A program made the translations under genes and the position numbers. From contig DATGIL010000022.1 of NCBI GenBank assembly GCA_035295745.1, positions 186,001-250,000 of the forward strand: 64,000 nt of DNA, given 5' to 3'. The DNA is from JAIQFL01 sp035295745 (GTDB lineage: Bacteria; Acidobacteriota; Terriglobia; Bryobacterales; Bryobacteraceae). Shown here one piece after another: positions 25,758 through 36,638 of the stretch. The notes below the pieces were generated by a model. The model saw only the letters and a list, made by a program, of their open reading frames with translations. It ran no database searches and was not told the origin of the DNA. The first letter of the stretch is position 1. The number at the start of each line of letters is the position of its first letter.

Positions 25758-27083
25758 ATGCCTTTGTCTAGAATTACGCAGATTCATCATCCGGATTTTT
25801 CGCTTTGGCAGTCAGCCATCGACCAGGTGGTGGCCAAGCACAAATCCGCCCAGACCCAGGACTTCGGCATTCATAAGGCCGCGGCCCAGCGTCCCGATAC
25901 CAGCGATTCGATGGTCGGCGCCGCTGCCACCGCCGCCATAAACCTGGAACAGGGCGTCTCACTGGCGCAGGAAGCGGCGTCCGCCGGCGGTCCCAAGGCC
26001 ACCGAAGGTGTGGGAGAAGGCGCCAAATATTGTGCTTCCATCTGGTGGGAGATCGCCAAGGCGCGGGTGGCGGGCGACGCTGCGCTCGAACAAGCGTGGA
26101 AGGCCCGGCTCGGATCCTTCACCAGTTGTGATCCGCGATATGCCGACGCGGTCGAGCAGTATGTGGCGTTCTATAAGGTCAAAGGCGATAAGGCGCCCTA
26201 CAAGGTTTGGACCAAGCTCGACGACTTCATCGTCGACTGGCAGTTACCCGCCAAGTCGCGCGTCGTGATCCTCGGTGACTGGGGTACCGGCCAGCCTGAG
26301 GCGAAGGCTCTGCTCGCCGCGATTGCGCGCAAGAATCCCGATGTCATCCTTCACCTGGGCGACATCTACTATGCCGGCACCGAGTTCGAGATGACCAACT
26401 ACTTCCTCTCGATCTGGAAGGCCGAAATCGACATGACGAAGGTCAAGACCTTCACGCTGGCCGGCAATCACGACATGTATTCGGGAGGCGGTCCGTATTA
26501 CGAACTGCTCAACGATCTGGGACAACCCGCCAGCTACTTCTGTCTGCGCAATGACGATTGGCAATTCGTGGCACTCGATACCGGGCTGCATGACGTGGAC
26601 GCGGTCGGCGGCAAGCCCACCTTCCTCGAGGCGACCGAGGTGGAATGGCTCAACGACAAGATCGCCACGGCCGGCAATCGGCAGACGGTACTGCTGAGTC
26701 ACCACCAACTCTACACGGCCTTCGAGGACATCGGCGGCCAGTTCATGAATACCACCCTGAACCAGCAGGTGGGTCCGATCCTGCCCAAGGTGACCGCGTG
26801 GTTCTGGGGGCATGAGCACAACCAGGTGATTTACAAACCGTTCCAGGGCGTGCTGGCACGCTGCATCGGCCACGGCGCCTATCCGGTTGGCATCACGGAG
26901 ATCTCCGGCAAACCAAAATTCCCCGAGGTTCCTTTAGAGCCGGTGACGCTGGCCAAGGGCGCGTCGTTCTATTCGCACGGTTACGTGGTGATGGATCTCG
27001 ACGGGCCATCCGCGATGGTGTCGTATTACCAGGACAGCGATCCCGAGGATCATCCCATGTTCACCGAGAAGTTAGGGCGCTAG
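25758..27083 (+). CDS. Calcineurin-like metallophosphoesterase with novel N-terminal domain
   Basis: 441 residues. The binuclear metal site motifs occur in order: GDWGTG (173-178), GDIYYAG (201-207), GNHD (236-239), SHHQLY and GHEHNQV. The first ~165 residues are an unrecognised, Ala-rich, largely helical domain. C-terminal extension YSHGYVVMDLDGPSAMVSYY resembles the tail of purple-acid-phosphatase-like enzymes. No signal peptide. Likely hydrolyses phosphomonoesters or diesters; substrate unknown. Pairing with the subtilase suggests a shared function. Confidence 0.88.
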   Translation: MPLSRITQIHHPDFSLWQSAIDQVVAKHKSAQTQDFGIHKAAAQRPDTSDSMVGAAATAAINLEQGVSLAQEAASAGGPKATEGVGEGAKYCASIWWEIAKARVAGDAALEQAWKARLGSFTSCDPRYADAVEQYVAFYKVKGDKAPYKVWTKLDDFIVDWQLPAKSRVVILGDWGTGQPEAKALLAAIARKNPDVILHLGDIYYAGTEFEMTNYFLSIWKAEIDMTKVKTFTLAGNHDMYSGGGPYYELLNDLGQPASYFCLRNDDWQFVALDTGLHDVDAVGGKPTFLEATEVEWLNDKIATAGNRQTVLLSHHQLYTAFEDIGGQFMNTTLNQQVGPILPKVTAWFWGHEHNQVIYKPFQGVLARCIGHGAYPVGITEISGKPKFPEVPLEPVTLAKGASFYSHGYVVMDLDGPSAMVSYYQDSDPEDHPMFTEKLGR

Positions 27084-27119
27084 GGTTACTGACCTGCTCG
27101 CTGCGCCGCAATTCGTATA

Positions 27120-27175
27120 CACCCCGAAAGCGTCGAGAGGAATCTCGACGCGGCAAACACGAGTCTTTGCGCCAC
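27120..27175 (-). repeat. Two-hairpin structured repeat, copy R3
   Basis: Reverse-orientation copy. Read on the minus strand it runs GTGGCGCAAAGACTCGTGTT, then the hairpin CGTCGAGA-TTCC-TCTCGACG and CTTTCGGGGTG. It lies between convergent genes ending at 27083 and 27188. Confidence 0.85.
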
Positions 27176-27187
27176 GTCACGTCAGGA

Positions 27188-27403
27188 CTACTGAATGCGT
27201 TCGAGGCATTGCCGGGCAACTTCGCGGTAGATCTTCACTGCCGCGTAGAGTTGGGCATTGTCTTCGCTGAGTCTTTCGATTTCGTGACTCATGGCCCTCA
27301 CGACTTTTAAGAGGCGGGTACGCTCCACAAGTGCATCGAGCACATCTTCAATTTGTTCAGGTGGGACGGCAGCAGTCACAGTAGCGCGAGCATTTGGCAT
27401 CAT
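27188..27403 (-). CDS. Small coiled-coil hypothetical protein
   Basis: 71 residues. A strong Shine-Dalgarno (GGAGGAGG on the minus strand) precedes the double ATG at 27403/27400, which supports it as a real gene. Residues 18-70 are almost entirely helical with heptad-like spacing (LVERTRLLKVVRAMSHEIER, LSEDNAQLYAAVKIY), suggesting a coiled coil and dimerisation. It has no recognised family. The gap to the next gene (27404-27587) shows nothing notable. Confidence 0.6.
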   Translation of the reverse strand: MMPNARATVTAAVPPEQIEDVLDALVERTRLLKVVRAMSHEIERLSEDNAQLYAAVKIYREVARQCLERIQ

Positions 27404-27587
27404 TTTTCCTCCTCCAGAGCCTGCGTTTGCTCTTTCGCAATTGTGTGGCCACGTCCACCCGCCCCCGCAGCTTGATTTATCAATGCAATTTGGAACAGAG
27501 GAACGCGTCGGATGTAAATCCCTACACAGTTACGGCCGATTTTTCCGGGTAAATATGACAAATCAGGTGAATCTCCGATATCGAAGG

Positions 27588-29039
27588 TCATCGATCGGCG
27601 AAGGCGTACAGGGAATGCAGCGTCCGGACATAAATCACGTTCCGGACTATGGCGGGAGTCGCCACAATATCGTCGCCCAGCTCATTTCGCGCGAGGACTT
27701 CCAGGCTGGCGCCATCGGCCGAGAGTACGGTGACTACGCCCTCGGAAGATGCCAGGTAGACCCTGCCATTGGCCGCGATGGGGGAGGCGTAATAGGCGCC
27801 GGGCGCTCCAGCCCGCGCGCGCCAGATCACTTTGCCGCTGGCTGCATCGAGGCAGGTGACGATGCCGCCGTTGCGCACCAGAAACAAGCGACCGTGATAA
27901 AGCAGGGGTGAAGGCACCTCGGGAATCGAGCTATTTTCACGCCACACCACGGTAGCCGACTCGCCCTTCGGACGGATTGCCAGCAGCCCATGATCCTGCG
28001 CCATGGAGTTGATGCGCGCGCGGAAAGCATCCCATTCGCTCTGCTGCAAAATGCCATCGTGATTGCGGTCCAGGCCCTGGAATGGCACGTAGTTTTGCGA
28101 ATGCGGAATGCTCTCGAGCTCCGGCCGCGAGGTGTAGCGAAGGTCCTCCGGGAACTCATCGGCGCTGATCTTACCGTCGCCGTTCTTGTCGTAACGCTTG
28201 AGCAGTTCAGGGAAATCCGGCAGGGGTGAGCGCTGATCCTCCTCGCCAAGAACATTCCAGGTAGCCGCAAAGATGAGATCGTCCGTCGCCGCGACCGTGC
28301 TGGCTCCCGAGGTGTTCTCTTCGAGCGACCAGAGATGCTTGCCGGTGGATACCTGGTAGGCCTCGATGATTCCGGCGCGATGGAGGACCAGTTGGTCGTG
28401 CCAGAGCATGGGTGTGGAGTAGCTCTCCACGCGGCCGCGCTGGAGAGGGTAGGGCTGGCGCCAGGTCTCCTTGCCCGTTCGCCGGTCCAGCGCCAGTAGG
28501 TATCCTTCCCCCTGCATGGCATCATGATTGATGATCAGCAGATCGCCCGCGAGAATGGGTGAGGCACCGCTTCCGTGGTGTGTCTTGGGCATGGGCAAAG
28601 GTGCGGTCCATGCCGACTTGCCGCTATGGTCGAACGCCATCACGCCGTAGGAAGAGAAGTAGGCGTAGACGCGCTCCTCATCCACTGTGGGAGTCGCGGT
28701 GGCGGGATTGCTGACCACGTGCGTCTCTTCGATGGCAGGAGCGGGAGCGACTCGCCTCCAGAGAATCGCTCCATTGCCAGAGGAGACGCAGATCAGTTCT
28801 AGCTTTTTGGACGGCGGGTCGAAGGACGTCAGAAAGATGCGATCGCCCCACACCGCCGGCGACGAATGTCCGATCGGTAACGCCTGCTTCCAGAGGAGCC
28901 GCTGTGAGGGCGAGAATTCGACTGGCGGAGCCGCGCTGGAGGCCGCGATCCCAGTGCCGCCGGGCCCGCGGAACTGCGGCCACTCGGCGTTTTGCGCCAG
29001 GAGCGGCAAGACAGCGGCCAGAAGCAGAGGAATGCGCAT
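27588..29039 (-). CDS. Exported PQQ-type beta-propeller protein with inserted EF-hand pair
   Basis: 483 residues with signal peptide (MRIPLLLAAVLPLLAQ). PQQ-like propeller repeats are visible, for example LLALDRRTGKETWRQPYPLQ, AYQVSTGKHLWSLEEN and TCLDAASGKVIWRARAG. Between blades two EF-hand loops are inserted: DKNGDGKISADE (283-294) and DRNHDGILQQSE (324-335), both with calcium-type Asp/Asn ligands. Propellers of this type are scaffolds or dehydrogenase-like; no catalytic PQQ residues can be assigned. The stop of uvrA lies 7 bases upstream, so it is probably the last gene of that operon although its role appears unrelated. Confidence 0.82.
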   Translation of the reverse strand: MRIPLLLAAVLPLLAQNAEWPQFRGPGGTGIAASSAAPPVEFSPSQRLLWKQALPIGHSSPAVWGDRIFLTSFDPPSKKLELICVSSGNGAILWRRVAPAPAIEETHVVSNPATATPTVDEERVYAYFSSYGVMAFDHSGKSAWTAPLPMPKTHHGSGASPILAGDLLIINHDAMQGEGYLLALDRRTGKETWRQPYPLQRGRVESYSTPMLWHDQLVLHRAGIIEAYQVSTGKHLWSLEENTSGASTVAATDDLIFAATWNVLGEEDQRSPLPDFPELLKRYDKNGDGKISADEFPEDLRYTSRPELESIPHSQNYVPFQGLDRNHDGILQQSEWDAFRARINSMAQDHGLLAIRPKGESATVVWRENSSIPEVPSPLLYHGRLFLVRNGGIVTCLDAASGKVIWRARAGAPGAYYASPIAANGRVYLASSEGVVTVLSADGASLEVLARNELGDDIVATPAIVRNVIYVRTLHSLYAFADR

Positions 29040-29046
29040 TGCAGGA

Positions 29047-31927
<2,881 letters not shown>

Positions 31928-31938
<11 letters not shown>

Positions 31939-32869
31939 CCGGGGCCTCTTCCATCAGTACGAAAGCCAGTTCCTGAACCATAACGTTGCTCCTCTTGGTG
32001 AGTTGGACGGGAATCGAGACCTTGCCGATCAGCCCTTGATCGGACAAGTACTCGCACGCTGAAGTGACACCATCGAGATTAAAGTTGCGCTTGAAGTGCG
32101 CCTCGATCTCGGTCGCGGAGCGCGCTTCCCCGACTTCCCGCAGGTGATCGAGCACCGGGCCGAAGAGCATCGTGGTGCGCTGGGCCACGTAGGCGTCGAT
32201 GGCGCCGAGCGCCTCCTGTACGTTCTTCTTCGACTTCTTGCCGTTGAGCAGATTGCTGTAGATCAACGTGAAGAATTCGGGATTGAGTTTGAGGGCTTGG
32301 GGGATGACTTCGCGGTCGGCAAGCATGCGCCGGCTAATGATTTCGATGCGTGCGAGAGGGGTGGCGGCGTAGAGAATCCACAGAGCGGTGTAGTCCAGAT
32401 CGCCGCGGGTGAGAAACCATTTGTGCGCTTTGTAGATAGAGGAGAGCGCATGGGTGGCAGCGGCGAGCAGTTGCAGTTGCGTATCGCGATCGCCGATCTG
32501 TTGCAGGCGTGCGCAGAGGGCGGCGATGGTTTCGTCGTGGGTGTAGAGCAGCCGGCCCTTCGCGAACATGGAGTGCATGAAGGAATTGTGAACGGCACCC
32601 TCAACGATTTTGCGGAAGTCGGCGCGGGGGACCAGAAATGCGTGCACGTTGACGCCGCCGGCGTTGAGGGAGAGGCCGGATCGCTCGACTTTCTTGTCGT
32701 CAATCGTGACGAGCGCCAGGTCGATGTCAGATTTGTCCCAGACTGTGTCGTGCGAAAGGCTGCCGCAGAGAATGGCGGCGAGGATGGAACGGTCCAACTT
32801 GATCTGCTCGACGAGTTGGTCGAGGGCATCGGTGAATTTTTTACGGACGGATTCGCCAGCAGTGTTCAC
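31928..32869 (-). CDS. Nucleotidyltransferase-domain protein in uvrA operon
   Basis: 313 residues. Start is GTG 32869, which overlaps the previous stop by 4 bases and has GAGGAG six bases upstream; longer ATG starts would overlap that gene much further. The Pol-beta-type nucleotidyltransferase core is visible: ILCGSLSHDTVWDKSDIDLA has the G-S and D-x-D metal ligands. A long helical region follows (residues ~130-270), then a small winged-helix-like C-terminus. The activity could be adenylylation, nucleotide transfer or an antitoxin-like role; none can be proved from sequence. Confidence 0.8.
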
Positions 32870-33615
32870 GTTGGCTCCTCGGACGCCAGCCGCTTTCGCC
32901 ACTCGCCCGTCTTTTCGTCTTTGAGCCACATTCCTTCGCGGAAAGGGATTGGCTCGGTGCATCCCACCAGATCGTTGCCGGACAATCTGCGAATGAGCAC
33001 AATGTCGGAGGCGAGCATCTGCAGACTGTCCGGGTCCGCCTCGGACCCTGCACTGACGAATACCAGAAACCGCTCAAACAATTCTCCCGCCGCCTTGAGG
33101 CGATTAGCTTCGGCAGGCGTCAGCCCCACCGTAAACTTGTCGAACGCGCGAAGCGGATCGCAACGTTTGCCTTCGTCTTTCCCTTTGTCTTTGGGATCGT
33201 CGCTGCGGTTGCCGGGGCCTTCCACGATGTTCCAGGCAGGCCAAATCGCCGCCTTGGTAAGTGCATCGGCATCGGGGGTATCCAGCGGCTCCAGTTTCGA
33301 GTGAGCAGCGCGCTTACGATTGATTGCCTCGAGGTACTCACGATTCGCGAGACGCATTCGGTCGAGCTTGTCGTCCACATTCTGCAAGTTGCGATCGCAA
33401 AGGTTCAGGAACTGGCGCAGCGCGGCGCGGGGCTCGGGCCGATCGGTCCCTATGTGTTGATCCACCAGGCGATTCCAGACTTGGGCCAGGAGGGCCGAAG
33501 GAATCACGTGATGGAATGTATGGCTAGTGTTGACTTTGCGCCAGAGGCCCGGAGGGTGCGGACGAATGTTGGGATTGTTCATCCGGGGATTGACGCTGTA
33601 AATCGGCGAACTCAC
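32866..33615 (-). CDS. Hypothetical protein with HH-x-I-P motif, possible HNH-like nuclease
   Basis: 249 residues from GTG 33615; ATG 33582 (MNNPNIRPHPPG) is a plausible alternative because the first 11 residues are encoded by a dispersed repeat. The motif HTFHHVIPSALLAQVWNRLV followed ~100 residues later by WPAWNIVEGPGNRSDDP looks like the His-His and Asn elements of HNH-type nucleases, but the fold is inferred. A Lys/Asp-rich linker follows. It is the first gene of the operon with the nucleotidyltransferase and uvrA. The gap to the kinase gene end (33616-33722) holds one copy of a direct repeat. Confidence 0.6.
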   Translation of the reverse strand: MSSPIYSVNPRMNNPNIRPHPPGLWRKVNTSHTFHHVIPSALLAQVWNRLVDQHIGTDRPEPRAALRQFLNLCDRNLQNVDDKLDRMRLANREYLEAINRKRAAHSKLEPLDTPDADALTKAAIWPAWNIVEGPGNRSDDPKDKGKDEGKRCDPLRAFDKFTVGLTPAEANRLKAAGELFERFLVFVSAGSEADPDSLQMLASDIVLIRRLSGNDLVGCTEPIPFREGMWLKDEKTGEWRKRLASEEPT

Positions 33616-33664
33616 TTCGAAAATGGTACCCGAAGCCTCTCATGACGGGCAACTTGATGGGTAC
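33597..33664 (-). repeat. Direct repeat, left copy, flanking the kinase gene
   Basis: About 68 bases starting tgtaaatcggcgaactcact that match 36554-36625 with roughly three quarters identity, including the blocks aaatcgg, gaactcact, acccg-gaagc and acgggcaa. It overlaps the 5' end of the 32866 gene. Confidence 0.7.
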
Positions 33665-33722
33665 CGTACTGCTATTGGCAGTCGTCACGCGTTGGCGCGA
33701 TCCGCTCCGGCGGCCCACTCAG

Positions 33723-36416
33723 TTACCTTGGCGGAGGACTGCCACAGGTCGGAGGAGTTGCCTTCGCTTGTTGCATCCTCCTGGCTGGATATTCGCCCTT
33801 TGCAGCCAGCTTCTGCCACACTGCCACTTCCTTGGTCCACCACTCCCGCGCCTCTTCACAACGCCCTGCCGCGATCCGGTCGTGCTGGAGGACGCGGTAG
33901 AGAATCGCCGCCATGAACGCGGTCTGCATGTTCTCGGGGGCATCCGCGATAAACGGCTTCGTTACCGCCATTGCATCGGCCAACAATTCCCGCGCCTCGG
34001 AGAGTTGGCCCGCATGGCGGGCGGCCTCAGAAGCGAGGGCCATCGCACTAGCGAGATACCAATATTGATCGTCATCCGCTGAGTGCCCGGCTAGTATTTG
34101 CCGGAGGCGGGTGACAATTTCTTTCGCCAAAGACAGACCCTCGTCAGGATTTGCGGAGCTCAGGATGGGGATCAGCCACTTCCCGTAGTTCAGCAGCATC
34201 GTCTGCTCGGCGGCGTTCGCTTTTCCCACCGCCAACACCTTGTGCCATTCGTCAATCGCTTTCCGCGCCTCGATCACGCCATCGCCGGGGCGGGCCAGGG
34301 ACAGGGCGACAGCATAGGCCATGGAGTTTACGGCGAAGTTCATCGACAGATTGGCATTGTTCGGGTCGGATTGCAGCAGGCGGCGGTTGCTGTCGAGTGC
34401 CAGACGCGCGTACCTGGCCGCTTTGCCGTATTGCTGCAGGCTGGGAATGATGGGCGATCCATAGATTCCCCCCAAGCTTGCCTCGACCGCCATCTGACTT
34501 CGGAGAAACATGAAACTGTCCGGATTTCTTTCGAGTGCGGTGGAAAAGCCTCGCTCGGCAACCTCCATTTCGGCGGCCGCCTCGCTCAGGCGTCCCAGGG
34601 TCATTAGGGAGCGGCCATACGACAAGTGGGCAATCGCGACCTTATGCGCGCTCCTCGCTGCATCTTCCGCCGGTACGGTTTTCAGCCACGCCTCCCGGTA
34701 TTCGAGAGCCTGGTGCTGGTGTGCGAGGTCATCGTCTGGCGTACCTCCAGAGTGGCAAATGTAGGCAGCCCCCTCATGCAACGTCGCCATCAACTCAAGG
34801 GTCGCCGGGTCCTGCCGGTCCTGAAACGGGGCCACCTCCCTAAAGGCTCCTTGGATGAGTGAGCTGGCCTCTTTGTAGCGATTTTGAGCGGCCCGCATCA
34901 CGGCAAGTCCGATCAGACAGTCCACCTGCTCCATTGCGTACTTGGAGGTGCGGGCGGAGAGCGATGTGTAAAGTGCAAGAGCCCTCTGATAGCTGTCGGC
35001 AGCGCCTGCCGTATCTCCCAGATTGGATGCGAGCGGCGATCCCTGGAGCTTGCCGACCCGCTTGTATGCCCGGGCGAGTTCGGCATTCAACGCCTGGTCG
35101 TTGCCCGCCGCCCTGGCAAGGTTGTTCAGGTAATCGAGCCCGGTCTTCACCAACAACATCCGCGCCTTGGTGGTTCCCGGAATATCCGAGATGGAATCGT
35201 CGAACTGAAAAATGAAGGTGTTGGCGAGGTTGCGTACTTGCTGAAAGCGCTGCTGTGCGATATGCGCCTGGTAGATCGCCAACCCCGCGCCGACGCACAG
35301 GCTCGCCAGTGCGAACGAAGCCGCGAACAATCCGATCCAGTGGCGGCGGATGTACTTGCCTGTCCGGTAACCGATCGTATCCGGACGCGCCCTTACGGGA
35401 CGGCCGTCCAGGTAGCGCCGGATATCCTCGGCGAATTCCTGGACGCTCCCATATCGCCGTTCCGGTTCCTTGCGCAGCGCCATCAGCACGATGTGATCGA
35501 GCTCATTTCCTAAACCCGGCGGCTCTGGCGGCGTCTGGCAGACGATGCGGTCCATCTCCAGCGGCGTCGCTGTGCCTACCTCATACGGCCGCCGTCCCGC
35601 CAACAACTCATACAGCACCACACCCAGTGAGTAGAGGTCGCTGGCCGTGGTGATAACGCCTCCGCGCACCTGTTCCGGACTGGCGTAATGCGGGGTGAGC
35701 GCCTGCAGACCCGTTATGGTGCGCGTGGCATTGGAGTCCAACAGCTTGGCAATGCCGAAATCCAGCAGTTTCGGGGTTCCGTCCTTCGTCACCAGGATGT
35801 TGGCGGGCTTCAAGTCACGATGCACGATCAGGTTGCGATGCGCGAACGTCACCGCTGCCGCTACCTGCAGGAAGAGCTCCAGTTTGCGCCGCTGCGTCCA
35901 GCCGTCTGTGGCCGCCGTAAGAGGAAGTCCGTCGACGAACTCCATCGCCAGGTACGGCGCGCCGTCCGCCGCCTCGCCACCATCCAGAAGCCGGCCGATG
36001 TGCGGATGTTCCAACCCGGCCAGAATCTGACGCTCCTGGCGAAACCGCTCCCGTGCGGCGTTGTCGTCGATCTCCCATTTGACCAGCTTGATCGCGACTC
36101 GCTGCTGGAACTTGCCGTCGTCGCGTACCGCTTCGAAAACCGCACCCTGGCCACCCGTGCCGAGGCGCCGGACGAGTTTGTACGGTCCGACGCGTTCCCG
36201 TTCAGGCGCTGTGACCATGATTGAGGCCACCGCGCCGACTGCCGCCGCTGCTGCCGCCACCGTCTGTTCACCCGAGGCATGCAACAGCAAGGATGCAACC
36301 TCGTTGCGCACAGTTTGGTCAGCGATGGCGGAAAGCGCGGCGTCCCGCGCTCCGGGCGGTAACTCGCCAATGGTGGCGAAGTGACTCTCGACGCTTTGCC
36401 ATTGCTCAGCGGTCAC
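33723..36416 (-). CDS. Ser/Thr protein kinase (PknB-like) with C-terminal TPR-type sensor region
   Basis: 897 residues from GTG 36416. The kinase domain runs from ~78 to ~340: Gly loop LGTGGQGAVFEA (85-96), Lys110 (VAIKLVK), HRDLKPANI (199-207), DFGIAK (219-224), and APE-like ASPEQV. One membrane helix (about 357-382) leads into a long helical-repeat region of TPR character (AYKRVGKLQGSPLASNLGDT and others), probably periplasmic. This STPK-TPR layout is frequent in Acidobacteria. No dedicated sigma factor or phosphatase is adjacent. A ~70-base repeat lies on both sides of the gene. Confidence 0.92.
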   Translation of the reverse strand: MTAEQWQSVESHFATIGELPPGARDAALSAIADQTVRNEVASLLLHASGEQTVAAAAAAVGAVASIMVTAPERERVGPYKLVRRLGTGGQGAVFEAVRDDGKFQQRVAIKLVKWEIDDNAARERFRQERQILAGLEHPHIGRLLDGGEAADGAPYLAMEFVDGLPLTAATDGWTQRRKLELFLQVAAAVTFAHRNLIVHRDLKPANILVTKDGTPKLLDFGIAKLLDSNATRTITGLQALTPHYASPEQVRGGVITTASDLYSLGVVLYELLAGRRPYEVGTATPLEMDRIVCQTPPEPPGLGNELDHIVLMALRKEPERRYGSVQEFAEDIRRYLDGRPVRARPDTIGYRTGKYIRRHWIGLFAASFALASLCVGAGLAIYQAHIAQQRFQQVRNLANTFIFQFDDSISDIPGTTKARMLLVKTGLDYLNNLARAAGNDQALNAELARAYKRVGKLQGSPLASNLGDTAGAADSYQRALALYTSLSARTSKYAMEQVDCLIGLAVMRAAQNRYKEASSLIQGAFREVAPFQDRQDPATLELMATLHEGAAYICHSGGTPDDDLAHQHQALEYREAWLKTVPAEDAARSAHKVAIAHLSYGRSLMTLGRLSEAAAEMEVAERGFSTALERNPDSFMFLRSQMAVEASLGGIYGSPIIPSLQQYGKAARYARLALDSNRRLLQSDPNNANLSMNFAVNSMAYAVALSLARPGDGVIEARKAIDEWHKVLAVGKANAAEQTMLLNYGKWLIPILSSANPDEGLSLAKEIVTRLRQILAGHSADDDQYWYLASAMALASEAARHAGQLSEARELLADAMAVTKPFIADAPENMQTAFMAAILYRVLQHDRIAAGRCEEAREWWTKEVAVWQKLAAKGEYPARRMQQAKATPPTCGSPPPR

Positions 36417-36553
36417 AGCTTCATAAGGGTATCAAACAGGGTTCTATTCACACAATAATGAGAACTCCTCGCACCTTCTCGCATGACAGCGATTTCGTGA
36501 GGAACTGGCGTCAACGGAAGAACCTTGTGATCGTTCCTCCGCGGCTTGGAAGC

Positions 36554-36625
36554 TGCAAATCGGTGAACTCACTCCGAAAACGGGACCCGGAAGCTTCTCG
36601 CTTACGGGCAAGCGGACGCGGGTAC
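36554..36625 (-). repeat. Direct repeat, right copy, flanking the kinase gene
   Basis: About 72 bases starting tgcaaatcggtgaactcact, paired with 33597-33664 in the same orientation. It lies between the kinase start (36416) and the end of the next gene (36639). Confidence 0.7.
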
Positions 36626-36638
36626 AACTCCTAATTTG

